Below, in pieces: positions 52,585 to 60,635 of a stretch of 64,000 nt of DNA (positions within the stretch are counted from its first letter, which is position 1; each line of letters starts with the position of its first letter). The notes beneath the pieces were generated by a model. It saw only the letters and a program-made list of their open reading frames with translations, was not told where the DNA came from and did not search any database. This stretch comes from Phocoena phocoena (lineage: Eukaryota > Chordata > Mammalia > Artiodactyla > Phocoenidae), in assembly GCF_963924675.1 (NCBI RefSeq), contig NW_027077440.1:2032501-2096500 (forward strand). The letters are read 5' to 3'. The translations under genes were made by a program, and so were the position numbers.

Positions 52585-52632
52585 TTGGCCAAACAGGGCG
52601 TATGCGTTTTTTCCTGAATATATTCTGAAAAA
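52585..52632. repeat. Half-palindrome with a deletion starting just past its centre
   Basis: The left arm is intact up to the centre (52620/52621). Within 5 bp after it the sequence departs, and normal satellite resumes at 52633 with ATCTGAAAAAAGTG. Compared with other monomers about 90 bp is missing, including most of the right arm. This explains the 1,655-bp spacing to the next palindrome. Confidence 0.9.
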
Positions 52633-54514
52633 ATCTGAAAAAAGTGTAAAATCCAGAAAGGTAGGACAGGATATGGAGAACAGGGAGCCTTGTTATGCTC
52701 ATTGGCAGGGTGTAAATTGTGAACAGCCACACTGGAGAAGTGTATGGTGTTTCCGGAAACACGTAAGAAATAAAGCCACACAGCCTATGGCAATTGCACT
52801 TATGGTCCTATTCCTTATAGAAATTAAAGTCAAAAACTGAAAGCCACCCCAAAGTTTGGGACGGCTGTTTTCCCAAGAAATTCGTCTACAGTACCAGGTA
52901 AATATCCCAGAAAGCAAAAAATGGATAAAGAAGTTGTGGCACGTACGTGCAATGCAGTATCACTCAGCAATGAAATCTGTGTCATCAGGCCCGTAGCGGC
53001 ATAGTGAGTGGATGCAGGTACGGTGATTCTACGTGAACTACGTCACACAGAAAAAGAAACATCATAAGATATCACTAATACACGGAATGTAAACTTGACT
53101 ACAAATGAACTGAATTACAAAACAGAACAGGGTCTCAAATTAGGAAACCAACTAGTGCTTGCTTATGGGGAAAGGTGCCTTGGGTGCTGCATAAAACCAG
53201 AGACAGAAATTAGCACAGATAACATTCCATAAGCCAAATATGTAATAGACAAGACCTACTCCTTGCTCAACGAAATGGACTCAACACCACATATTCAACG
53301 CCTAGGAATATACCTGACTAGGAAGAATCTTAAAACCCATGGATATATATGTCTCCATAAGAGAATCAAGCGTGTGTACAGCGGCCGATACACAGCAGTG
53401 AAAATCCGATAAATCCCATTATCAAAATAAATTTCGAAAACAAAACACAAAGACAGTGAAATAGAGAGCATTTCTTAAATAATTCACTCAGGGCATGTGA
53501 TGCAACCGGGATTGACCACATCTACACCCAGAGCTGGTTGAGACATAAGGCTGGACACTTCAGGCTGATAGCATTGGTGTGTTTCGGTGAGCAAATGCAG
53601 ACCCTTTGAAGTCATACTGCAGGGTACCTATTCCATGGTTCCCAACTTTTCAGGTTCAAGGGATTCTCCCTCCAGCTAAAACATGCATGGGAAACCCACA
53701 GTATGGTCCACCGTGTGATTGGGAAACGATTTAAAATGCATCTCAGTTTTCGTATCCTGGTCCTCGGGTTCACCGTTCCAGACGCTTTACTAACACTCTC
53801 CCCGCTTGGAGAGTCAGTGCCTTTAACCTCCTGTTTGGCACAGCTTGCAAATTCTGTGCAAGATGAACAGGAATAGGGAGAACCAATGAGAGACAAGCTG
53901 TAGGTGCCTGCACGGGCAAATGTAACGCTCATTTCCCCCCAGGAAGAGGAGTTAACCAAAGGCTCAGCATGCCCTGCTGGGAACAGATTAGTGCCTGAAG
54001 CAATCCTGCGGTTTTGTGCCCAGCTCACAAGAAAGCGAGTTGAAGAAAGCAGCTCAGGGGCACTGTAATTCACAAACCTGCAGAGTTATAAATGACAGCT
54101 ATCTTCCAAAAGTATATTGAAGTAAGCCTGCGAAGGGGACTTGAAAGCGGGGCACAATTTCAGGAAAACGATTGCAGGGGGTAGACTGGAATTGCCCTGA
54201 AAGCATAGGAAGAGAGGCACAACGTCGACAATGATGCACTTGACCTAAAAGGGCGTATGTGTTTTTTCCTGAATATATTGAGGAAAAAACGCATATGCAC
54301 TTTTTGGCCAAGCAAGCAAGCCTGTAAAGAAATCTGCACTACAATGAAGTCTCACTGCCCCCCTGGCAAAAGGGCCATCTGAAAAAAGTGTAAAATCCAG
54401 AAAGGTAGGACAGGATATGGAGAACAGGGAGCCTTGTTATGCTGATTGGGAGGATGTAAATTGCCAACAGCCACCCTGGAGAAGTGTATGGTGTTTTCTG
54501 AAACAAGTAAGAAA

Positions 54515-54520
54515 CAAAGG
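54515..54520 (+). repeat. Target-site duplication, left copy (CAAAGG)
   Basis: Directly abuts the TG of the 5' LTR. The same six bases follow the CA of the 3' LTR. Uninterrupted monomers read CAAAGC here, so the target already carried one substitution. Confidence 0.95.
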
Positions 54521-54726
54521 TGTGGGAAGCCGTTGTTCTGCCATGCCGCAGATAACGTGGAAGCCGTTGTTCTGCCATGTTGCAGATAATGCTTATCAGG
54601 GAGTAGCCCCAAGGCTATGTGCAAGGCTATGTGCCAGGCTATGTGCCACACATGCGCCACGACGAGCCAATATGCTAATGAAGGATCAGAATTGCAACCA
54701 ATAAATTGTGAACAGCACATATCTTG

Positions 54727-54798
54727 TTGAGTTAACCAGCCAACCACAGGTTGAGTTAACCAGCCAACCACAGGTTGAGTTAAACAGCCAACCACAGG
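54727..54798 (+). promoter_or_regulatory. Three 24-bp U3 repeats, each with AACCACA
   Basis: Tandem copies at 54727, 54751 and 54775. The third differs by one base (TTAAAC for TTAACC). Each contains AACCACA, the reverse complement of the RUNX/core-binding-factor consensus TGTGGTT, a motif known in retroviral enhancers. Position about 25-95 bp upstream of the TATA box suits an enhancer. Binding is inferred. Confidence 0.65.
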
Positions 54799-54819
54799 TT
54801 GCCACAGGTTCTAGTGCAT

Positions 54820-54826
54820 TATAAAA
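54820..54826 (+). promoter_or_regulatory. TATA box of the 5' LTR
   Basis: TATAAAA about 66 bp upstream of AATAAA, in the usual U3 position. It would start proviral transcription about 25-30 bp downstream. Confidence 0.8.
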
Positions 54827-54885
54827 GCCAGTGTGAACAAAGCTCGGGGTCTTCCTTCCATCTGTCTATAACCAAGCTGCACTCC

Positions 54886-54891
54886 AATAAA
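54886..54891 (+). terminator. Poly(A) signal in the 5' LTR R region
   Basis: AATAAA close to the expected start site. In the 5' LTR it is normally bypassed. Confidence 0.7.
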
Positions 54892-54960
54892 GTGTGATAC
54901 GAGAAGAATCTAGCGTGTGGTGACTCGTCTTTCTGCTGGTCAGAAGCGGCTCGCCGCAAG

Positions 54961-54978
54961 TGGTGCCGAAACCCGGGA
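54961..54978 (+). other. Primer-binding site, tRNA-Phe
   Basis: TGGTGCCGAAACCCGGGA starts 2 bp after the 5' LTR. It is complementary to the 3' end of tRNA-Phe (with CCA), not to tRNA-Lys, which most betaretroviruses use. IAP-type elements are known to use tRNA-Phe. Confidence 0.9.
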
Positions 54979-55170
54979 ACTTCGCACCTCGCGTGGGGGA
55001 CCGATTCAGAACTCGACACACGGAGTGGACCGTCGGTGAGTAGTCCAGGTATGCTATTGTTGCTTTCGTCCTTTTGTGGTTCTCGCATTTTTGTCTGCGT
55101 GTAGCTGCGGGTCCATCAGCCTGACCGAGTGTGTCTCCTCTGGTAAGTTGTTTGTTTCGGAGAGTGCACT
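54979..55170 (+). promoter_or_regulatory. Proviral leader with two candidate splice donors
   Basis: About 190 bp between the primer-binding site and gag. Candidate donors are 55035/55036 (G then GTGAGT) and 55142/55143 (G then GTAAGT, nearly consensus). Packaging signals probably lie here but cannot be delimited by reading. Confidence 0.65.
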
Positions 55171-56160
55171 ATGGGGAACAGTTTATCTACGGAACCGTCT
55201 GCTGGATTTCATGAACCCATTCAAGCTCTTTTGAACAGCCAAGGACTTAAGCTTTCGCACAAAACGATTAGTAAGTTATTGCAGGATATTGATGGTGCCG
55301 CTCCATGGTTTGCGGTATCCGGAAGCCTGACTGTTCCATCTTGGGAAAAATTGGGGAAGGATTTAGCTGATCGTCATGAAATGGGGGAGCTCTCGCGAGG
55401 CACGTTTCCGTTATGGAGAATGATACATTCGTGCTTAAGAGAAGGGAAATGCGAGGCTATTGTACAGATGGGCCGTAAAGCTCTTAGCATATATCAAGAT
55501 AGTGCGTCAGAAAGTGACAATATAGGGACTACAGTAGATAGGCCTAAGACTCCTAGGAAAAGGAGAGAAAAACAAACAGAAAAATCGGATCCAAGAGAAA
55601 AACAAACAGAAAAATCGGATGCAACGCCAGGATTGTATCCACTCTTAGATGAATTTAAAGCGCTTTATTTGTCTCAGGATGAGTTGAATCCCAAGGAGGA
55701 GGTGGATCTGGAAGCTATGCTGGATTTAATTATAGAAGGAAAGGTATTTTCCGGTCTGGTTGATACTGGAGCTGATCGCAGTATTATTACTGCCACCTAC
55801 TGGCCAAAATCCTGGCCTTTACAGACCTCCTCTCAGACCTTACAGGGTTTAGGATATGCCAAAGCACCCCGAATTAGCTCAAAAACACTGACTTGGCATT
55901 TTGAAAATCAGAGGGGGAAATTTCAACCCTTTGTGGTTGAAGGATTGCCACTTAATCTATGGGGAAGGGATGTGCAAAGCCAGATGAAATTAAAACTTAC
56001 TAATGATTATTCCGAGGCTGCACAGCAAATGATGCTCAGGTCTGGTTTTATACCAGGCAGAGGGATAAGAAAAAATTTACAAGGTACTGCTGCTCCTATA
56101 GAAGCTCAGGGAAACCCCAATCGCAGGGGGTTGGGTTTTTCTCAGGGGTCACTGAGTTAA
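55171..56160 (+). CDS. gag-pro: Matrix-protease fusion (internally deleted Gag-Pro)
   Basis: 329 residues. It starts MGNSLS, which has the Gly2 and Ser6 expected for N-myristoylation and membrane targeting. A betaretrovirus-like matrix domain occupies residues 1 to about 115. A charged linker with a perfect 10-residue tandem duplication (REKQTEKSD-type) follows at about 132-151. A YPLLDEF segment near 157 is typical of the region after matrix. The aspartic protease then follows directly: active site DTGAD at 198-202, a GRD motif near 268, and a C-terminal G-patch at about 288-326 (GFIPGRG, RRGLGF). Capsid, zinc-knuckle nucleocapsid and any dUTPase are absent. The family's Gag plus Pro is about 900 residues or more, so roughly 600 are missing, with the junction probably at residues 165-190. 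Normally protease needs a -1 frameshift from gag; here the deletion put it in the gag frame. Without capsid this product cannot build a core. Confidence 0.9.
   Translation: MGNSLSTEPSAGFHEPIQALLNSQGLKLSHKTISKLLQDIDGAAPWFAVSGSLTVPSWEKLGKDLADRHEMGELSRGTFPLWRMIHSCLREGKCEAIVQMGRKALSIYQDSASESDNIGTTVDRPKTPRKRREKQTEKSDPREKQTEKSDATPGLYPLLDEFKALYLSQDELNPKEEVDLEAMLDLIIEGKVFSGLVDTGADRSIITATYWPKSWPLQTSSQTLQGLGYAKAPRISSKTLTWHFENQRGKFQPFVVEGLPLNLWGRDVQSQMKLKLTNDYSEAAQQMMLRSGFIPGRGIRKNLQGTAAPIEAQGNPNRRGLGFSQGSLS
55564..55623 (+). repeat. 30-bp in-frame tandem duplication in the Gag linker
   Basis: Two copies (55564-55593, 55594-55623) differ only near the end of the unit (TCC versus TGC). They encode the duplicated ten-residue charged segment. 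Confidence 0.92.
56133..56139 (+). promoter_or_regulatory. Candidate -1 ribosomal frameshift site (pro to pol)
   Basis: GGGTTTT is a heptamer of the XXXYYYZ type and is in the correct phase (G GGT TTT) in the gag-pro frame, seven codons before its stop. The pol frame is -1 relative to gag-pro and is open across this point. A 5-bp hairpin (56141-56145 with 56152-56156, CTCAG/CTGAG) begins one base later. That spacing is short, so the real stimulatory structure may be larger. Confidence 0.75.
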
Positions 56161-58766
56161 TGATTCCTATTACATGGAAGACCACGATGCCCGTGTGGAT
56201 TTCTCAGTGGCCGTTGTCTAAGGAGAAATTGGAAGCAGCGTCGCAACTTGTGGAAGAACAATTACAATTGGGACACTTGGAACCCTCTCAATCACCCTGG
56301 AATACTATTTTTGTTATTAAAAAGAAGTCGAGGAAGTGGCGCTTGCTCCATGATTTGAAAGCAATAAATCAACAAATGCAAGTTATGGGACCCATACAGC
56401 GCGGTCTACCGGCCTTGACAGCCATCCCGCAAGGGTGGCCTGTTATAGCTGTTGATATAAAAGATTGTTTTTTCTCTATCCCATTGAATAAGAAAGACAA
56501 GGAGAGATTTGCCTTTACATTACCCTCAATTAATCATGAAAGGCCTGATAAAAGGTATCAATGGGTCGTGCTTCCTCAGGGTATGGCCAATAGCCCCACC
56601 ATGTGCCAGCTTTATGTTGACACTGCCTTACAGCCAGTACGGGAGAAGTTCCCGGATGTTAAAATCATTCATTATATGGATGATGTTTTGCTGTCAGCCC
56701 CTAGCATGACACTGCTTGAGCAGGTTTTAGGAGATTTATCAATGAATTTGGAGACTAGAGGTTTATATTTGGCCCCTGAAAAAATTCAAAAGGGAGATTC
56801 TATTAGTTTTTTGGGAGCCGTTATAAATAAGACCACAATAATACCTCAGAAAATTGAAATTAGAACTAATCATTTAACAACTTTGAATGATTTTCAGAAA
56901 TTGCTTGGGGATATTAATTGGCTTCGACCGTATTTGAGTCTGACTCGCTTTGAATTACAGCCTTTGTTTGCTGTATTAGAAGGTAATCCTGATCTTAATT
57001 CCCCGCGTCAGATGACCCCCGAGGCCCAAACAACTCTTCAGAAGGTGGAACAGGCTCTTATGAAAGCACAATTACAGCGTTATAACAATGCCTTGCCTAT
57101 TTGGATGTGTGTTCTGCCAACCTTAGGATTTCCAACAGGTGTTCTTTGGCAAGATGGGCCTTTGCTTTGGATTCATACCAAATCTCTGGGGATAAAGACG
57201 CTGTCTCACTATCCATCTATGGTTGCTGAGGTTGCCTTCTTGGGTATTAAACAATGTGTTTCCGCCTTTGCAATGTTGCCGGAAAAACTTGTAGTTCCCT
57301 ATACTAAAGATCAAATAGCAATATTAACTGCCACTACCTCTGAGTGGTCTATACTTATGTATACCTTTTCTGGAATTATTGATAACCATTTGCCCAAGAG
57401 TGAAATTTTGAAATTCATTATCCAGCAACCTGTCATTTTTCCAAGGGTCACTGTAGAGCGACCACTAAATGATGCCCTGACTATTTATACGGACGGATCA
57501 AAATCCGGAAAAGGGGCTTATATGATTCAGGGCCAGCATCCTGTCGTTATAGACTATCGACCTGATGCTCCTCAAGTGGTGGAATGTCATGTGGTTTTGG
57601 AAGTTTTTCAACGCTTTCAAGAACCTTTTAATTTGATCTCTGATTCATTGTATGTGGTTAATGCAGTGAAACATCTTGAAGTGACCCCCCATATTCGATC
57701 ATCCAGCACAGTGGCATCCTTGTTGGCCGGGATAAGGTTTCAAATATTGCGCCGCCAACACCCCTTTTATGTTACCCATATACGGGCTCATTCCCTGTTG
57801 CCTGGTCCAATGGCAAAAGCCAATGAACAAGTTGATATGGCAACGCGTGTTTTCTTGTCCTTGGATCAAAAGCAGCAAGCACAAGAATTTCATGAGCTAT
57901 ATCATGTATCATCTGCAGTGTTGAGAAAGAAGTTCTTCATTACTAGAGCCGAGGCCAGACATATTGTTAAGTCTTGTTCCACTTGTGCCCAATTTTTGCC
58001 GGCCCAAAAGACTGGTGTGAATCCCAGAGGTTTGTCCCCAAACGAGCTGTGGCAAATGGATGTCACTCATGTTCCCTCCTTTGGGAAGCTCCAGTATGTT
58101 CATGTGTCTGTGGATACCTATTCCGGGGTGGTACATGCTACCCCTCTCTCTGGAGAACGGGTTCAACATGTTATTACTCATTGCCTTGAAGCCTGGGCAG
58201 CCTGGGGCAAGCCTGCTAAACTAAAAACAGATAACGGCCCAGCTTATAGTTCCAAGAGCTTTGCTCTCTTTTGTCAAAAAATGCAAATAGAACATGTTAC
58301 AGGCCTGCCTTACAATCCACAAGGCCAAGGTATAATAGAGCGAACTCATCGCACACTTAAAGAATTGCTTTTAAAACAAAAAGGGGGAATAGCGGAGAAT
58401 TGCACCCCAAAGCAGAAATTGTCGCTTGCCTTATTTACTATTAATTTTTTGAATTTACATAATGAGAAAGAAACTTCTGCTGAACGCCATATGATACGTG
58501 AACAACAGGATTACGGCAGAGTGATGTGGAAAGATGTGTTGTCTAAACAATGGAAGGGCCCGGATCGCGTTGTCACGCGATCCAGGGGATCTCTTTGTGT
58601 TTTTCCGCAGGATCAAGATCCAATTTGGGTCCCAACAAGATTAACAAGAGTCGTGGAAGAGGATCCCAAGGGCGATGCAGGGCGCTCAAGGGATGATGCT
58701 GAGCTGGATGGTGTTGATGAGCCTTTCCCTACTCAAGGCGGAGGACAAGATGTTTTGGGGAATTAG
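56160..58766 (+). CDS. pol: Pol: reverse transcriptase, RNase H and integrase
   Basis: 868 residues from the first ATG, an ordinary length for betaretroviral Pol. In practice it is probably made by frameshifting just upstream, because the ATG overlaps the gag-pro stop by one base. RT copies viral RNA to DNA: motif A D99 (VDIKDCFF), motif B LPQGMANSP at about 138, motif C YMDD at 172-175. RNase H removes the RNA strand: D445 (TDGS), E475, D495 and D559. Integrase: zinc-binding H578, H582, C606, C609; catalytic D634, D691 and E727 with the usual 35-residue D-E spacing; and a C-terminal domain with WVPTRLT near 840. I see no stop, frameshift or missing catalytic residue. The 3' end overlaps env by 92 bp. 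It needs packaging by a Gag supplied from elsewhere, since this provirus has none. Confidence 0.95.
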   Translation: MIPITWKTTMPVWISQWPLSKEKLEAASQLVEEQLQLGHLEPSQSPWNTIFVIKKKSRKWRLLHDLKAINQQMQVMGPIQRGLPALTAIPQGWPVIAVDIKDCFFSIPLNKKDKERFAFTLPSINHERPDKRYQWVVLPQGMANSPTMCQLYVDTALQPVREKFPDVKIIHYMDDVLLSAPSMTLLEQVLGDLSMNLETRGLYLAPEKIQKGDSISFLGAVINKTTIIPQKIEIRTNHLTTLNDFQKLLGDINWLRPYLSLTRFELQPLFAVLEGNPDLNSPRQMTPEAQTTLQKVEQALMKAQLQRYNNALPIWMCVLPTLGFPTGVLWQDGPLLWIHTKSLGIKTLSHYPSMVAEVAFLGIKQCVSAFAMLPEKLVVPYTKDQIAILTATTSEWSILMYTFSGIIDNHLPKSEILKFIIQQPVIFPRVTVERPLNDALTIYTDGSKSGKGAYMIQGQHPVVIDYRPDAPQVVECHVVLEVFQRFQEPFNLISDSLYVVNAVKHLEVTPHIRSSSTVASLLAGIRFQILRRQHPFYVTHIRAHSLLPGPMAKANEQVDMATRVFLSLDQKQQAQEFHELYHVSSAVLRKKFFITRAEARHIVKSCSTCAQFLPAQKTGVNPRGLSPNELWQMDVTHVPSFGKLQYVHVSVDTYSGVVHATPLSGERVQHVITHCLEAWAAWGKPAKLKTDNGPAYSSKSFALFCQKMQIEHVTGLPYNPQGQGIIERTHRTLKELLLKQKGGIAENCTPKQKLSLALFTINFLNLHNEKETSAERHMIREQQDYGRVMWKDVLSKQWKGPDRVVTRSRGSLCVFPQDQDPIWVPTRLTRVVEEDPKGDAGRSRDDAELDGVDEPFPTQGGGQDVLGN
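58591..58610 (+). promoter_or_regulatory. Candidate splice acceptor for env mRNA
   Basis: A pyrimidine-rich stretch ends TTTTTCCGCAG, then G, with AG at 58609-58610. It lies within the pol 3' end, 64 bp before the env ATG, where retroviral env acceptors normally sit. With either leader donor it would give a singly spliced env message. Confidence 0.7.
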
Positions 58767-60408
58767 CCGGTCCTGGCCAGTTCCTCTACCGGTCCATTCC
58801 CATAGCAGAGTGCTTCCAATATTTTATTCCACCAGTTGTGAGATGAATACAGCCTGCACTGTATCGTTAGATGATAAATGGGTGCCATATAATGCTACAA
58901 ATTTTGTTTTAAACAATACCCTTTGTTTTAGTTGGAATGCCTCTGTGGACTGCATTCATTTAGTTCGAAAAACCTTGACTGCCTGGAATAACCCACTTAC
59001 GGGAAATCAAGTTCCTCTGTCTATGCTAAATGAAGCCTTGACCAAAATATCACAGGGTCAACATTCTGGCTCTGGTACAGGGAACTCTAGCCAGAATGCA
59101 GTGAATGTTACCACCTTACTTTTGAAACATGAGGGCGTGGTCCCCCTACCGAACAATACAAAAAATTGCACTGAGTCTAACCGGACCAGGATCGCTCCTT
59201 ACTGCGCTGCCATTGTCAATACGCCTCCAATTTTTACCCCTTGCCAGGAACAAACTTATGCTCTGTGTCAGCGTGCCTCCGGATTTCAGTTTTCCCCAGG
59301 TTTAAAGTCTTATGTAAGGAGAACATGGTGCTATGAAGGGTGGCCTTTCTTTTCCTGGCTATTGAGAAATCAAGTAGGGGCAAGTACAGACATTTCCCCT
59401 TTTGCTATGTTACAAGATAGTAATGGCACCCTTTTCAATGCTAGTGGAGTAACAAAAACGTCCAATGGGACACGATACAAACTTAAGGTGACCTCTTATG
59501 CATTTGAGTTATATAATTATTCCAGAGCAGCAGCTTCGGTTTGTGTACAGTCGCCATTTATGTTTTTATTAACTAATGATAGTCAGAAATGTGGTAACGA
59601 CAGTGTATGCTGGCTATCACAATGTTGGAATGGCTCTGTGGTGCAGACTGCCTTATTGGTCAGGGTACCTACCTTTGTGCCCATCCCAGTCCAGGCAGAC
59701 CCCAATAATTTTCCTCTTTTGAATTTACTGCGCGAAAAGCGAGACTTTGGCGTAACAGCTGCCATAGTCACCGCGGTCGCGATGTCTGCTGCTGCAGCGG
59801 TCACCGCTGGAGTGACCATGGCTAATCAAGTACAAACTGCACAGGAGGTAAATACTATAGTCTCCCAAACCTCCCGGATCTTGGAGGATCAAAATAAATT
59901 TAATAACCATCTGATGAATGGGATTTTATCACTTAATCAGCGAGTAGACTTGCTGGAAAAAACCGTGGAGGATGTTTACAGCATCCTACAAGTAGGATGT
60001 GTACAAAAGCTGGACCATTTCTGTATCACGCCTCTTCCTGTTTCAGATGCCCTGAACCGGAGCAGGGAGATTGGCAATTTCCTGAGAGGAAATTGGTCCC
60101 GAGAGGCTGAATTGATGCTGTTAAACCAGAAGATACAGATTAAGACTTTAAATGCTACTAGGCTATACCCCGTTACGCTTGGGGACTTTACTACCTGGCT
60201 GTCTTCTGCCTTTACTTTCTTTAAGGAGTGGGTCGGTGTAGGGATGTTTGCAGTGTGTTGCATGGCGGGACTTGTGGTGTGCCTGTGGTTGATATGTCGT
60301 TTGCGGACTCGGACAAAGCGAGATAAGATGTTGTTCACGCAGGCATTGGTGGCCATTAATAAAGGCGACTCCCCTGGCGCCTGGATCTCCATCTTGAACG
60401 ACCCGTAG
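58675..60408 (+). CDS. env: Env glycoprotein (SU-TM precursor), intact
   Basis: 577 residues. Hydrophobic signal peptide at about 1-22 (MMLSWMVLMSLSLL core). The SU subunit follows to the furin-type site REKR at 353-356. TM begins with a hydrophobic Ala/Val-rich fusion peptide (about 357-382), then a heptad-like region (about 385-440), a CX7C disulfide loop (C442, C450, followed by ITP), a tryptophan-bearing membrane-proximal part, an anchor at about 519-544 and a tail of about 33 residues. By eye there are about 15 N-glycosylation sequons in SU and three in TM. There is no CX6CC motif, so TM is of the betaretrovirus (class II) type with non-covalent SU-TM association, unlike gammaretroviral Env. 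SU is on the short side for the family. Env mediates receptor binding and membrane fusion. No stop or frameshift is visible. The start is chosen because it precedes a good signal peptide; Met7 or Met8 are alternatives. Confidence 0.93.
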   Translation: MQGAQGMMLSWMVLMSLSLLKAEDKMFWGISRSWPVPLPVHSHSRVLPIFYSTSCEMNTACTVSLDDKWVPYNATNFVLNNTLCFSWNASVDCIHLVRKTLTAWNNPLTGNQVPLSMLNEALTKISQGQHSGSGTGNSSQNAVNVTTLLLKHEGVVPLPNNTKNCTESNRTRIAPYCAAIVNTPPIFTPCQEQTYALCQRASGFQFSPGLKSYVRRTWCYEGWPFFSWLLRNQVGASTDISPFAMLQDSNGTLFNASGVTKTSNGTRYKLKVTSYAFELYNYSRAAASVCVQSPFMFLLTNDSQKCGNDSVCWLSQCWNGSVVQTALLVRVPTFVPIPVQADPNNFPLLNLLREKRDFGVTAAIVTAVAMSAAAAVTAGVTMANQVQTAQEVNTIVSQTSRILEDQNKFNNHLMNGILSLNQRVDLLEKTVEDVYSILQVGCVQKLDHFCITPLPVSDALNRSREIGNFLRGNWSREAELMLLNQKIQIKTLNATRLYPVTLGDFTTWLSSAFTFFKEWVGVGMFAVCCMAGLVVCLWLICRLRTRTKRDKMLFTQALVAINKGDSPGAWISILNDP

Positions 60409-60622
60409 TGATTGCCCTTGCACAAAAAGGTTTATGACCATTGCACTTTTGATGGGAATCACGAGGCAACATCAGCCCCTGCACTCCGCGGTCCGTATGG
60501 ACATTGCACGACGGGGAGGGTGATGAGCCAGCTTCTCGAACTAACTCTTGCTCAGCGAGCACCCCATGGGATGAGCGCCTGTGCGGGCATTGTTCGAGTT
60601 CAGCTCCTGGGTCTAAGAAAAC
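60409..60622 (+). other. Post-env untranslated region
   Basis: 214 bp between the env stop and the polypurine tract. An open frame from a TTG at 60412 runs on into the LTR, but it has no ATG at its start and no recognisable domain, so I do not call a gene. Confidence 0.6.
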
Positions 60623-60635
60623 AAAAAGGGGGAGA
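60623..60635 (+). other. Polypurine tract
   Basis: AAAAAGGGGGAGA directly precedes the TG of the 3' LTR. It is the plus-strand primer site in reverse transcription. Confidence 0.92.

Larger units (their letters stand above)
16441..54520 (+). repeat. Homogeneous 1.75-kb satellite array, part 1 (about 22 monomers)
   Basis: Head-to-tail monomers, best tracked by the palindrome start (TTGGCCAAAAAG). Starts are 17628, 19374, 21124, 22870, 24619, 26366, 28113, 29859, 31606, 33352, 35106, 36852, 38597, 40349, 42095, 43847, 45594, 47346, 49091, 50837, 52585 and 54240. All steps are 1,745-1,754 bp except the last (1,655 bp, caused by a deletion at 52620). Each monomer has an L1-derived part and a second part I cannot assign. 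The recurrent small frames (a 107-residue plus-strand frame, an 84-residue minus-strand frame, a 61-residue minus-strand frame) recur at the monomer period and are not credible genes. The match to the common cetacean satellite is by length and L1 content. Confidence 0.92.
54521..54958 (+). promoter_or_regulatory. 5' LTR of the young provirus (438 bp)
   Basis: Begins TGTGGGAAGCC and ends CTCGCCGCA. U3 contains an imperfect duplication of about 34 bp at its start (54524 and 54558), three short GGCTATGTGC-type repeats (about 54610-54650), and three 24-bp direct repeats at 54727-54798. A TATA box (54820-54826) and an AATAAA (54886-54891) follow, so R is likely about 54845-54910. It is indistinguishable by eye from the 3' LTR and retains many CpGs. 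Confidence 0.93.

Noticed and set aside
16441..54520. CENP-B box in the satellite, which would suggest a centromeric role
   Set aside because: I looked at TTCG-containing stretches (for example TTTCGGTGAGC, TTTTCGTATCC, TTTCGAAAACA) and none fits the TTCG-N4-A-N2-CGGG core.
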